A stretch of DNA of 64,000 nucleotides from Macrosoma leucophasiata (GCA_036365455.1 JAWQUS010000021.1:20520001-20584000); one strand, 5' to 3'; positions 11,031-21,540 are shown, counted from the first letter of the stretch. A program made the numbers and translations. The notes: generated by a model from the letters alone, not told the origin.

Positions 11031-11552
11031 TGTGATAGGTTTGGATCCCACTGCAGAATCATTCCGTTCATCCAGATATGCTGCAAACCAAATTTTTAGG
11101 CATAATTATAATCTCGACTTCTAGAGAAAATAGATCCACTAGGTTGCCTATCAAAATTATATACTCTTATATGCGGCCGATTTAATTTGGTTCCCGACAC
11201 AGACCAACCGCATATCATACTCGTAATTATGAGACAAAATAGCTTTTATGCTCATTTAAAAAGTTATCAAGGCCGAACGAAAATATGTAGGTGCGGCCAA
11301 GTGCGCAAAGTGCGCAACGGCATCCGTGATTTTTCAGAGTCTTTATGCATATTGCCGTGAAGTAGACGATATTATATTGAAAAAAAAGTAAAAAAAAACC
11401 TTTCTAAAAAAATTTATAATACTTGCGGCCATTGTTTGATAAGCAACCTATTGGATATATACTACTCTCTAGATTATAAATATGCGTAAAAATTAGGTTT
11501 GCAGCATATCTGGATGAACGGAATGATTCTGCAGCGGGATCGTAACCTATGA
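11031..11552. mobile_element. Fold-back element with long inverted repeats
   Basis: 11031-11106 and 11481-11552 are inverted copies, identical over 34 bases at the core (11051-11084 and 11501-11534). More diverged complementarity continues inward (about 11105-11180 versus 11405-11480; for example AGGTTGC.TATCAAA). The arms total about 140 bp around a loop of about 220 bp. Confidence 0.75.
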
Positions 11553-11698
11553 GGTATTTATTATATACCAAGAATTTTCAATGCAAAGAGGTTTTGTTTG
11601 AACCCTATCTTTTCTAGAATTAATCTTTGGATTTAAATGTTTTTATACGAAAGATTGTAAGCTAAGATGTACTTACTTAGCTACTATTTATATTATAA

Positions 11699-12075
11699 TG
11701 GTGGCATCTATACAGTTCACATTGATGCTAAATAAATACTTCAATATACCTGCAGCATATCTAGACAAAACCAGAGCCATTTTGACCTCTGGTAAATATG
11801 TTGCGTTGCGACCCCTGATGAGTGTTATGCCGCTGTGCCGGAAATTACAGGGCCGTACATTACCACCTGATCTGCATTTTGACCTCCGGTCATTGTGTGG
11901 GCGTCTATAGGCTGCAGTCATCACTTAACATCAATGTGAACTGCATGCTTGTTTGCCACTATTATTACATACAAAAATTGACCTTTGGTTTTTGTGTAGA
12001 TGACTATAGGCTGCAGTCGTAACTTACCATCCATGTGAACTGTATACTTATTTGCCATAATAATTACGTTAAAAA
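11699..12075. mobile_element. SINE-A composite: minus piece fused to plus pieces
   Basis: 11699-11868 is a minus-strand copy, internally diverged. At about 11868 it switches to a plus-strand 3' half ending near 11978, and a second plus-strand 3' quarter runs to 12075. The switch point lies inside the element. Confidence 0.65.
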
Positions 12076-12731
12076 ACAACAATTTAACCGTTTGTTATTA
12101 AAAATGAAGAAGCTCAAATTAAAATCTACGAGTATATTTTATCCAATAAACAAATAATTTGTGAATCTTTCCAACCTGTTACTAAGCGAACACAATACCT
12201 TTGACTATGAAACTCAAAGCAAATGGTCCGAGTAAGTTGAAAAATAACATAATCATATTTCCTTTTAGCATCAACAAAGGCTACCTAGTTCTAATATTCC
12301 CGCGCCATGTTGTAGTCGTGCGGTGCTTTTATTGTGAACACAGTTCGTGAGGGAACAGTAGAACAACTTTTACTGTACCTGTACCTTGAGTTGAGGAGCT
12401 TAACGGAGTTTGACTTATATTTTTAAGGAATGGCTTAGTGAATGATGTGAATGAAAAATAAAAGAAATAAAATACCCCTACACTCACAGCAACACACAAG
12501 GTATAGATCTGTATCGGTGGAGCCGTTGATTTTTAACCGAGTTCAAAAAACGAGAAGGTTCTCAATTCGGCCGGTACATTTTTTTTAAGCTATTGCATAG
12601 CTTCTATCGCTGGCCTTGAGCGCGGGGACCGAATTCAGAAATTCCGTAACGCAAAAAACTGGACGCTCTGGATTACAAATTTTAAACTCATTTAAAAAAA
12701 GTCATGTATAATTTCGCCGTCCGACCTCGTG
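12076..12731. other. No gene recognised; upstream of tRNA-Leu
   Basis: Unique-looking sequence. No SINE landmarks. The bases just upstream of the tRNA carry no clear TATA-like element. Confidence 0.45.
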
Positions 12732-12812
12732 GGTAGCGTGGCCGAGCAGTCTAGGCGCTGGTTTAAGGCACCAGTCTCTTCGGAGGCGTGGGTTCGAATC
12801 CCACCGCTGCCA
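12732..12812 (+). tRNA. tRNA-Leu (anticodon AAG)
   Basis: This gene delivers leucine to CUU codons, and to CUC if A34 is modified to inosine. A complete class II cloverleaf is visible. The acceptor arm GGTAGCG pairs with CGCTGCC (one G-T pair) and A is the discriminator base. The anticodon stem CTGGT/ACCAG encloses the loop TTAAGGC, with AAG at 12765-12767. A long variable arm built on TCTTCGGAGG follows, then a T arm with GGTTCGAATCC, which is also a perfect B box. No intron and no encoded CCA are present, as expected of a eukaryotic nuclear gene. T runs follow closely. Unlike the tRNA-like SINE heads elsewhere in the window, it has no SINE body. All stems pair, so it is probably functional. 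Confidence 0.95.
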
Positions 12813-12818
12813 AACTTG

Positions 12819-12836
12819 TTTTTGTTCATTTTTTTT
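12819..12836 (+). terminator. Pol III terminator of tRNA-Leu
   Basis: A run of five T begins 7 bases after the tRNA and a run of eight T follows at 12829-12836. RNA polymerase III stops at T4 or longer, so this pair is sufficient as primary and backup terminator. Confidence 0.75.
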
Positions 12837-13007
12837 ATTGTTTGTTTTTCCATTCAATATTTAAAAAGTGGTAAATATTAATAGAAAATTATTGTTTAAT
12901 TTTTCTATTTTTTTTTCTTTTATTTGCATTTTATTTTGTTTTGCATAATTATGTAAATGCAATAGCTTTACCGCCCGTCCCCGAGTGCCACACGTCTTTT
13001 TTTTTCA

Positions 13008-13050
13008 GCAATACTATCGATAGTATCGATAGTACTTTATATCAATAGTA
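13008..13050. repeat. Remnant of the CTATCGATAG element
   Basis: AGCAATACTATCGATAGTAT and the following ATCGATAGTAC match the centre of the 40533-40804 element. Confidence 0.45.
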
Positions 13051-13054
13051 TTTA

Positions 13055-13391
13055 TTGTTTTTTTATGTAATGGAAGTGACAAATATGCATGCAGTTCACA
13101 TTGATGTATGATTATGGGAGTTGCAAACAAGCATGCAGCTCACATTGATGTTAAGTGATGACTGCAGCCTATAGACACTTACACAAAGACCAAGGTCAAA
13201 GTGCAGATGCGTTACCACGCTTGAGGCCTGAGGTGTTATGCCTCTGTGCCGGAAATTACAGGCCCGCACATTACCACCTGGCCGGAACACGATAGTGCTG
13301 AACACTACTACTCGTATTTAGCAGCAATTATCTTAGGTAATACGGTGGTGCCTACGCCAGCCAGCTTCGTCACTGGAGCTCTACCACCAGT
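13055..13391 (-). mobile_element. SINE-A with duplicated 3' end
   Basis: A nearly complete minus-strand copy. The terminal GCATGCAG.TCACATTGATG segment occurs twice in tandem (13086-13108 and 13132-13154), separated by about 24 bp. Confidence 0.75.
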
Positions 13392-13613
13392 AAGAACCAA
13401 TTACTAAGACGATTGAATGAAATACAATGTATGGTTATACTGTATTTTATATTCACTGTGTCATAAAACTGTACAAGATAAAGCTATGTCTACATTCAGT
13501 ATCTACAGCATCTATTCAACGGTACTGAGCTTTTATCCCCATTAAATGGTTTCGAAGTCTCTTCAGACTGGGTATTAGGAGTAGCGTACACTAAGAACGA
13601 TCTTTTTTTTTCT

Positions 13614-13662
13614 TTTGTATGTATGTATCTTCACGCCAGGTCCCTAACGGGGTAGGCGGTTT
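13614..13662 (-). mobile_element. RTE 3' tail remnant
   Basis: Contains ATGTATGTATCTTCACGCC and GGTCCCTAACGGGGTAGGC, identical in kind to the ends at 27986 and 52308. Confidence 0.65.
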
Positions 13663-13863
13663 TTTTTAAATAATATATTAATGTATTTTTAAGCTGCTCT
13701 TCGTATTTGAATAGTGCAAATTATGTTTTTTTTCTATACAACCTACATTACTAAAGAGTTAGCGTTATCGAATGTACGACGACTTGATTGATCCAACGGT
13801 ATAAGACGATTGCTTGATTCGAGGGTCACGGATACGATTAATTTCGAAAATTTAAATTTAATT

Positions 13864-14175
13864 TACGTAACTTCACGCCTGTAAACCCCGAAGGGGTAGG
13901 CAAAGGTAAATCGATGCATTCAAGCATACATGCAAACACCTACGATTCGCCGGTTACGTTTTTGGCCCATGTAACAGGTGGCGAGCCTGTTGACATCTCC
14001 GGGCACATTGCCAATCTTCGAGGTACTGGAAAATTTCCGGAAAATTGAAAAATCCCAATAGAACCAGAGATAAAGGAATCTACACCATTATCTCTGATAA
14101 CCCCCTACCCGGGAATCGAACCCAAGCCCTCAGCAAAATAGTAGTGGCCTGCTACCACTAGGCTACCAAGGCAGT
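13864..14175 (-). mobile_element. tRNA-derived SINE (type 1)
   Basis: A full-length minus-strand copy very close to 1632-1946, with the tRNA-like head at the right (TAGCCTAGTGG complement) and the 3' end CTTCACGCCTGTAA complement at the left. An RTE tail follows 100 bp downstream. Confidence 0.8.
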
Positions 14176-14272
14176 TTTATTTTTTTTATGACAGTGTTAG
14201 TAACATATTCGGAAGGTCTATGAATAGGTCGTTAGCTAAAAGTATGCTTTTAGAACCGAGTCAATAAAAAAA

Positions 14273-14385
14273 ATGTATGTATGTATCTTCACGCCAGGTC
14301 CCTAACGGGGTAGGCAGAGAGTGTAGAGCGCCAGATATCCCGGTCCTGACATACCTCTCGTGCCTCGTCTACCTTCATAAAAAAA
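14273..14385 (-). mobile_element. RTE 3' tail remnant
   Basis: About 110 bp of the same RTE 3' end as at 52308-52410, with the ATGT repeat at its left. Truncated upstream. Confidence 0.7.
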
Positions 14386-14784
14386 TGTGACATCATAGAA
14401 TACGTAATTTAACAGGTACAAACTAAATTACATAGCGCTAAGCGCCACCTATATTGTGCCTCTCTTTATTTACCTGCATAGTGTGTCACTTTCAGTCAAG
14501 TCTCATAATTCTTCTAGTGCGGTTAAATAGCATTTTTATGCGAACGTTTCGACTCCGTGAATTCGTCAAAGTTAAGTTAACTCTATCCCAGCAAATTCAG
14601 GACAGGTCTGTGAACGTCAATAGGTGTACGATGTCCCGTTTCCCTAAGCATTTGCACCTTGTAACCTCATTATGTAATTCGGAGCGTCTCGTAATAGTTG
14701 CAAATGGGCGGCATCGATCCGATAGTCGCCGATACTGTGGGCTACGCGAATGGCGAGTTGGGATTCTTTTGAGCTTTGACCGAC

Positions 14785-15168
14785 TTTTTTTGTTCATTGG
14801 AAGTGGCAAACAAACATATACTTCACATTGATGTTAAGTGATGACAGCAGCCTATAGACACACACGCAAAGACCTATGTCGAAATGCGGGTGCGTAACCA
14901 CTCCTGAGGCGTAAGGTGTTATGCCTCTGTCAGAGAATATGTAATAATACTACGTATAGAATGGACACTTCGACGTCCCGCCCGATTTGCACACATACAC
15001 AACCCCTTCCTCTCTTATGAGCGACAGTTGGTATTTAGTACGTGCTACGCACACAGGTGCGCGTGTAAATACACGTCACTGATGGATAGAAACCAAATTA
15101 AGCGTTTGTTTGGAATATTGGCGGAGTGTCCGCGGTGTGCCTCTGTACCGGAAATTACAGGGCCGTAC
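14785..15168 (-). mobile_element. SINE-A, interrupted by a 208-bp insertion
   Basis: The 3' half of a minus-strand copy is split at GCCTCTGT by 14931-15138. The octamer GCCTCTGT is repeated on both sides of the insertion. Confidence 0.75.
14931..15138 (+). mobile_element. 208-bp insertion with 8-bp target duplication
   Basis: The element runs from CAGAGAATATG to CCGCGGTGT and interrupts a SINE-A copy. GCCTCTGT lies on both sides (14923-14930 and 15139-15146). A second copy with its own duplication lies at 51907-52115. The internal sequence includes CGTCCCGCCCGATTT and TACGTGCTACGCACACAGGT. An 8-bp duplication is the hAT size, but the two ends are not clear inverted repeats, so the class is open. 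No coding sequence. Confidence 0.8.
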
Positions 15169-15214
15169 GTATGTTATTAGTTGTGTAATTTTAAATTTTG
15201 TTCGTATTTGTAAT

Positions 15215-15400
15215 ATTTTTATTTTCGCAATATCACATGCGAGTGAATTTAGAAATTTAAGAAAAAGTGGAAAGCAAAATTTGACTTCAGGCAGGAAGTG
15301 AACCTGCGAATCAGTCCTGCATCCTGGTTAACCTCAGAATAACCAGTCCAGCCACCTCACCAACCACTAGTCCAACCACTAAGCTACCGAAGTCCTTAAC
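15215..15400 (-). mobile_element. tRNA-derived SINE (type 2)
   Basis: Minus-strand copy with the body segment CGCAATATCACATGCGAGTG at the left and the tRNA-like head at the right (AACCACTAAGCTACCGAAG). The head contains a small internal duplication (two overlapping 'accactagtccaaccac' units). Confidence 0.7.
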
Positions 15401-16455
15401 CTGAACGTCGAATTTTTCTTTCCCTTTCTGATTTTAATTCATTTTAATTAATTTAGGGTCGCTGAACGACATGCATTAATACTTGGAAATAATAAAATTT
15501 TCAAAAAAAAAAACTTAAAAACTCATAAATAAAAAGTGAAAACTAACAGAAAACAAATGTCTGAATCATAATTTATTTTAAGTTTTACAGTACATGCAAC
15601 TATAATAACAATAGTACATCAAGATTCAAAATTAATTTCATCACTTGGAAATAATAATATTTTCTTGTAATAAGTAGGTCTAATTACAAAAAAAAATATA
15701 GTGAATAACAATTGAAACGTTGATTAATGTGAAAGTAAACCTTAAAATAAAATAAACAGACGTCTAAGAATACTTGATAATTACAATAGGTATTACTGGT
15801 GGTAGAGCTCTAGTGACAGAGCTCGCGGGTGTAGGCACCACCGCATTACCTTGATCTGCCGCCAAATGGTAGCGTTCAGGACTATCACGTTCCGCTTAGA
15901 TGGTAATGTATGGCCCAGTATAGCCACGTTCATAACATAAAAAAATACATACAATAGAATGTTCCAAACTCTCGTTTAGAAAAGACTAAACGAAAAAAGA
16001 ATTTCAGTTCGTTTGTCAAAAATGTCGGTAAACACTCACTTTCTTCCGGTTTTAGTTTCAAAAAATGAAATGTAATCTTTAGTATCTTTTTATTACCTTT
16101 TTAAATAAATGTATCGTCGTCATAAGATTATGCTCGGTATTCCTTTACTTTCAGCTTAAATAATAGGTCACTTTGAAGCAGAAAACAAAGTAGTTTTTCT
16201 CTTAAATTGTTTTTATAACGTCACGTTGTGTTCCTTTTTGCGAAGCGGCCTGTGAAATGAGCTTCCTTCCGGGCTCGTCAGAGCGCTTTAATATGTGATT
16301 TTTCGTCACAGTGCACGTATCCAGGTCGAAAGAAAGATTATTTTGGTAGTGGAGCCTAAGAGGAGATGAGGTTGACTTGAGCATGTCGAAATACCTTTTT
16401 ATGTAATATACAAGTTTTGCAGTACACAGGAGTGAAGTACACACCGCCTCATTGT
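15401..16455. other. No gene recognised apart from SINE-A at 15795-15946
   Basis: AT-rich DNA. The 80-residue frame at 16444-16202 shows no family features. Confidence 0.45.
15795..15946 (+). mobile_element. SINE-A with internal deletion
   Basis: 5' part (ACTGGTGGTAGAGCTC to TGGCCC) joined directly to the 3' end and an A run of 7. Confidence 0.65.
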
Positions 16456-16700
16456 ACTGGTGTAGGAGCTCGAAGGCGTAGGCACTACCGCATTACCTAA
16501 TCTATCTGCTGCCAAATGGTAGTGTTCAGTACTATGGTGTTCCTGTTAGATGGTAATGTATGGCCCCTTAATAACTATCACAGAGACAAAACAACTAAGG
16601 TCTCAGGGATGGCAATGCATCTGCATTTTGACCTCTGGTCATCACGTATCATCAATGTTAACTGCATGGTTGTTTGCCACCTTCATTACATAAAGTAAAA
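16456..16700 (+). mobile_element. SINE-A, subfamily B, nearly full length
   Basis: Carries the subfamily B signature TTAGATGGTAATGTATGGCC and TATCACAGAGACA. Bounded by ACTGGTGTAGGAGCTC and TTACATAAAGTAAAA. Confidence 0.75.
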
Positions 16701-17149
16701 AACCTGGACCGCATAGAATCTCCGCTATTGACTGGAGCATCGGGATTACGTACGTGTATTATTCAACCCTCCACTGTTGAAGGCCCTGTGGTTTTCGTAC
16801 TTCACACCTGGATTACACTCGTCGCCTCTCCCAACCGGAGTATCGAGATAACTTACCTGTAGCTTACGTGAGGAGTGGCTCCGACCACTCAGCCCCCGGA
16901 GCTTCCTGCTTCGCACCAGGACTTCACCGAATGACTGCTGTGCTCCCGACTGGAGCGTCCAGATTATTTACCTGAATTTTAACGTGAAGGTGAAGCTCTG
17001 CCCCCTCATTGCTGTTTTCCTTTGATGTTATTGTTATTTAAATCTATTCTGAGAATAAAGTTATTAATCGGCTACTTTAAACATTTATACAGTTATCATC
17101 AATGAGAACAGAATACTTGGTTACCACAACTAAATAAGTTCCTATATTT

Positions 17150-18400
17150 ACCGCTAAACCGTATTGCGAGAATTGCACCCTAACAATAGATTTTGGAGGC
17201 GCAATCAATTGCAATTCTGTAGGGTCACTCGCTTGTGGGGTTTCTTGGGACAGATTGCAATCAGCTGTCAACGAGTTATATAAAATAGATCGTATGGTAC
17301 TCGATGGGATGTAAAACGGTTTGGCAGCATGGTTGAATATTGAGACCATTGAGCATTTTTCTCATGTGCTTAGATTATTAGTACAAATATCTTCAATACT
17401 TTTAAGAGACTACAATGTGGTAATTTTTTGAGACCAAATTTATGATAAGTTTCAAATGTTATTGATTGCGATATACAATATAACATTTTTTTGTTTTACA
17501 ACACATACATATTGTAGATTCATCCGATAAAGAAAATAGAGGTAGAACGAAACTGATCTAGCCTTAAAAGTAAATGCTAGAGACACCCGGGTGGTCGGAA
17601 ATCATATTGTGTAATATGCTCTATGATGCATTATCACGAGTTTACTAGCCCGACTGTTGCGATCTGAGTCACAATCAATTGTTATTCTATAGGGTCGGAT
17701 CCTGTCGGGCTTCTTGGGACAGATTGCAATGAGATGTCAACAAGTTCTCTAAAATAGGTTGGATGACATTGCATGGCATGAAAGACGGTTGAAAGTGTAA
17801 TTATTGAGGCTAAATAGCATGATAACTACGCTTTCATTACAATAATATTTTTTTAAACAATACAATTATTTTCACGTGTAAAGACGAAAAAAAATTCTTC
17901 ATAATATCTCAACTTCTTCCACAGAAATACCAAAAACATATAATTTAACATACGTAGATTTTAATTGTAATTAACTGAATTCAGAATTTTTTTATTCCTT
18001 AACTTTTATGGAGCGAAAACTATTAACCAGTTTGGTAAGAATGGTTTTAAAAAATCATTCAAAATCACACAACTTTTAGATGTAAACATGAACTATATAA
18101 AACTTCTATAATATAACTTATACTACTTGGCTATAGAACGCTTAACTTTGTAAAAGTCTTAATAATCTGAGTAACTTGCTATCACAATCTGTATTTAGAA
18201 TACTACACAACATTATTGAAAATTTCTTGCCCCGACCTGGTATAGCTATTGGAAAGACAATAAATTGCGATTCTGTAAGGTCACTCGCCTGTCGGGCTTC
18301 TTAGGACAGATTGCAATCAGCTAGTTCTCTAAGATAGCTCGGACGACATTGAATGGGATGAAAGTCGGTTGAGAGCGCGATTATCGAGGCCATTTATGAT
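17150..18400 (+). repeat. Three copies of an unclassified block of about 165 bp (block D)
   Basis: Copies at 17150-17340, 17640-17810 and 18228-18400, with a fourth at 21395-21540. Shared landmarks are GCAATTCTGTAGGGTCACTC, CGGGCTTCTTGGGACAGATT, GCAATCAGCTGTCAA and GATGGGATG.AA..GGTTG. All are in the same orientation with unrelated AT-rich spacers. No coding frame is conserved. Confidence 0.7.
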
Positions 18401-18899
18401 GAAATAATACAATCCCTTTCATGTGTATAGAAAAGGATATATGGTATATGAAAAGGATAGCTGGTATCAATTTTAAAGTTTTTACGACAAAACAGAGAGC
18501 TAAGTAATCTGCTACTATTTAGTGTCTGCATTATGTTTTTACCTAAGAATGGCGGTTACACGATTCCCATAGGGCAGTAGCAAATTCAATAATGGGGGGT
18601 GGTGAAGCGTCCAGCGATATTGCCGTTAATCTAATCGCGCATGCCAAGCCTGGCGATTATGGCATCCCCCATATGACGCAATAGGACTATCACAAGCAGT
18701 ACCTTTGGGGGAAGTATTGGTGCAGGATTAGCAGGTTTTCGGTTTAAATACTGCAGGCAGTATTTTTTTATACTCTCAATATTAGTATACATACCGTTTC
18801 ATGCTTTGTTACATGTACAAAATGACATATTCCTGCAAGTTTTTATATGTTACGCTGAGCTTCTTAAATTATTACTTACCTTGATAGGTGAAGTAAAGC

Positions 18900-19190
18900 C
18901 AACATATCATTTTTCAGTTCTTCACTATCGTAACCGAATACATTTTGGAGAACCGCTTACGAAATTGGGAATTTTCCCATTGGGACAGAGCAGTTCTTGA
19001 GTGGCGATCGCGTACCGAAAAACGAAGCATAGGCAAGCGCTCCACAAGATGGACCAACGACCTGGTGAAGATCGCGGGGAATCGCTGGACGAGGGCGGTC
19101 CTGGACCGTTCGTTGTGGCAGTTTTTGGGGAAGGCCTTTGTCCAGCTGTGAACATCTTTTGAAATGATGATGATTCTTTGGTCGCGCCAA
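18900..19190 (+). mobile_element. RTE-like LINE 3' end, second family
   Basis: An open plus-strand segment encodes RSTRWTNDLVKIAGNRWTRA, DRSLWQFLGKAFVQL and a stop. The pattern RWxxDLxKxAGxRWxxxAxDRxLW is the C-terminal signature of a common lepidopteran RTE-like LINE. After the stop comes a short ATG/TGA repeat (AAATGATGATGATT), which is the usual tail type. The mariner lies just downstream. Confidence 0.7.
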
Positions 19191-19265
19191 CATAAACCCC
19201 CGTCGCGTCTTCCGGACAGTGATTAAATCAATAATTTACTTAAAAATCAAAAATTTTAATATAAA

Positions 19266-20546
19266 TATTGGTCGGGGAAAAAGTTTCTTCGCATTTTTTA
19301 AGATAATTCAAAACAGTTTTTAATATAGTTTATTAAAATTTAACTAAAGTATGTATGTACCATTTTCTTCGATAACCTTTTGCCATCTTGTAGGGACATG
19401 ATCCCATTGCTATAAAAATTTTGGGACTTCTCATCAAAATACCGCGACAAGTGGATTTGGCAGTCCTCTCGTGATGTTAACCTAACAGTGCATAAAGAAT
19501 TCTGAAGAGACCGAAACAGGTGGAAATCTGAAGGTGCAAGGTCAGGACTATACGGCGGATGCATTAACACCTCCCAGCCAAACTCTCTTAATTTTTGCTG
19601 AGTGGCTATAGATATGTGAGGTCTAGCGTTATCATGATGAAACACCACACCACTTCTGTTGATCAATTCCGGCCGCTTTCTCTCAACTTCTTGCTTTAAT
19701 CTCATCAGTTGTTGGCAGTAGAGTTCAAAATCGATAGTCCTGCCTGGTGGTAATAGCTCATAATGAATAATGCCCTTCCAATCCCACCACACACACAACA
19801 TCACCTTATTGCGAGTTAACCCGGGTTTCGCCACAGTCTGTGAAGCCTGACCGGCCTTTGACCACGACCTTTTACGCACGTTCTTGTCGTACGTGATCCA
19901 CATTTCATCACCAGTTATCAGCTTCTTCAAAAATGATTCGGTTTCATTACGTCGTAATAAAGAATCACAAATGAGTACACGGTTCATTAGGTTTCTTTCA
20001 GTGAGCTCGTGAGGTACCCAAATATCGAGCTTTTTTTTGTACCCAGCTTTTTTCAAATGCGCCCAAACTGTTTTGTGATCAATTCTCAGTTCTTCAGCTA
20101 CGTCGTAACTACTGATATGTCGATCTTGCTCCACTTTTTCAAAAATGGCATCCATTTTATCCGTAATAGGGCGACCAGAGCGAGGTGCATCTTTGACATC
20201 AAAATTTCCGGATTGAAAACGCTTAAACCAAATTTGTGCTACTCTCACAGACACTGCACTAGGTCCATAAACATCGCAATTTGTTTTCACGGCTTGCATT
20301 GCATTTTCACCTTTTTTGTTGTAAAATTTTAAAATGTATCGAATTTCTTCATTAGATTCACTCATCTTGACAGTACGTAAAACAAATGAAAATCACACAT
20401 TTGCCTAATTTGAATTTGGAATTATGTTCTTTAAAATTTTAACTTTCAATGATACCAAAACCAGCCAGATACAAATACTACAGCCAAAGAGATTTTATTA
20501 CAAGTTCATACATACTATAATGCGAAAAGACTTTTTCCCCAACCTA
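19266..20546 (-). mobile_element. mariner transposon, near full length
   Basis: A Tc1/mariner element of about 1.28 kb. The left end, from 19268, reads TTGGTCGGGGAAAAAG and the right end is its imperfect complement, CTTTTTCCCCAACC, ending at 20544. Both are bounded by TA, the mariner target dinucleotide (19266-19267 and 20545-20546). TGCGAA-like sequence follows inside both terminal repeats. The transposase gene fills the interior on the minus strand without interruption. To the right lies a truncated LINE 3' end (20590-20926) and to the left an RTE 3' end, so the element landed in older repeats. The two ends differ at a few positions, so they are not identical copies. The subfamily was not resolved. 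Confidence 0.9.
19340..20365 (-). CDS. mariner transposase, uninterrupted
   Basis: This 341-residue protein would bind the element's terminal repeats in the nucleus and cut and rejoin DNA into TA sites. The length is typical for mariner. The N-terminal half (about 1-110) holds the helix-turn-helix DNA-binding region, with the linker SGRP near 63-66. The WVPHEL motif is at 116-121. The catalytic triad is D153 (in TGDE), D245 (in HHDNARPH) and D280 (in YSPDLAPSD); 34 residues separate the last two, which is the D,D34D signature of true mariners. There is no stop or frameshift, and the first ATG gives the expected MSESNEEIR start. The intact frame suggests a recent insertion. Whether the protein is active cannot be told from sequence. 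Confidence 0.93.
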   Translation of the reverse strand: MSESNEEIRYILKFYNKKGENAMQAVKTNCDVYGPSAVSVRVAQIWFKRFQSGNFDVKDAPRSGRPITDKMDAIFEKVEQDRHISSYDVAEELRIDHKTVWAHLKKAGYKKKLDIWVPHELTERNLMNRVLICDSLLRRNETESFLKKLITGDEMWITYDKNVRKRSWSKAGQASQTVAKPGLTRNKVMLCVWWDWKGIIHYELLPPGRTIDFELYCQQLMRLKQEVERKRPELINRSGVVFHHDNARPHISIATQQKLREFGWEVLMHPPYSPDLAPSDFHLFRSLQNSLCTVRLTSREDCQIHLSRYFDEKSQNFYSNGIMSLQDGKRLSKKMVHTYFS

Positions 20547-20589
20547 CGTTGTCAATGCTTTAATATCTTATCTGTTTTGCCTCTGTTGG

Positions 20590-20926
20590 ACCCCATCCAA
20601 AAGAAATCTGAAGCGCTAAACCGTCTCTTTTCCTACACCGTACTACACGACGAAGAGAGAAGTTCCACGCTCACCGACTGGACACGGTGCAGTTTTTACG
20701 TTCGTTCCTGCCCAGAACGTGTAAATTGTGGAACAAACTTCCCTCTGAGGTGTTCCCTAGATGCTACAATATGGGGTTCTTCAAAAATGGCGTCAAAAGA
20801 GTCCTTCAGGGCTGGCAGCGCGTTGGCAACTCCCCTGGTGTTGCAAATGTTCATAGGCGACGGTGACCACTTTCCATCAGGTGGCCCGTTTGCGTGTCTG
20901 TCAACCTTCAGACATAAAAAAAAAAA
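20590..20926 (+). mobile_element. LINE family A 3' end, truncated
   Basis: This stretch matches the 3' part of the 49.2-50.0 kb LINE: a TGCCCAGAACGTGTAAATTG segment, TCAAAAATGGCGTCAAAAGA, and a terminal stretch ending in an A run at about 20914-20926. An internal deletion brings the 'LQKR' region next to the 'FSYTVLHDEE' region. It abuts the right end of the mariner. Confidence 0.75.
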
Positions 20927-20927
20927 C

Positions 20928-21338
20928 TTCCATTTAGCAGCAAGTGGATTTCGTTAGGCCTTGGATTTCGAGTCCGTCACTGGATTTCTCCCATCAAGAA
21001 TATAATATATATGGATACATTTTGGTGTCAAGAAGTGGCAAAGAAGCATGCAGTTTATACTGATGGTATGTAATACCATGGATGAAAATATACAACAACA
21101 TAGTAATACTGTAGCCTATAGGTAAACGTACACATGACATCAGAGATTTCAATGAAGATGCGTTACCCCTTCAGAAAGTAGTGCAGCCTAAGTTGCTATG
21201 AATATGTGCCGGAAATTACAGGGCCCTACATAAACAATTTACTGGAACGCGGTAATACTGATCAGTACCATTTAACAGCAAGTAGATTGGGTGATGCGGC
21301 CTAAGCCTTCGTCACTGGATTTCTCCCATCAAGCAACA
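20928..21338 (-). mobile_element. SINE-A, diverged, with duplicated 5' end
   Basis: An old minus-strand copy (21033-21338) keeps GTGCCGGAAATTACAGGGCC. A second 5' piece of the same diverged type (CATTTAGCAGCAAGTGGATT to CTCCCATCAAG) stands at 20935-20995. Confidence 0.6.
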
Positions 21339-21394
21339 ATATTCCGAGCAATCCTTAACTAAACTCTGTGTATTCTAGTCGAAGCAATATTGCA

Positions 21395-21540
21395 AGCTTC
21401 TCGACCCAACAATAACGATTGAAGGCACAATCAACGGCTATTGCAATTCGGTAGGGTCACTCCCGATTCGGACTTCTTCAAATAGATAGCATTCAGCTTT
21501 CGGTACATTCTCTTGAATGGCTTTAATGGCAATGAATGGC
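21395..21540 (+). repeat. Block D, fourth copy
   Basis: CAATCAACGGCTATTGCAAT, TCGGTAGGGTCACTC and the ACATTCTCTTGAATGG segment align with the 17.1-18.4 kb copies, but diverged. Confidence 0.55.

Noticed and set aside
14454..14831. 125-residue frame as a host gene
   Set aside because: No domain, it runs into a SINE-A copy at its end, and codon use looks random. No intron or splice support can be seen.
20424..20957. 177-residue plus-strand frame as a gene
   Set aside because: It crosses the right end of the mariner and then reads a LINE 3' end in a wrong frame.
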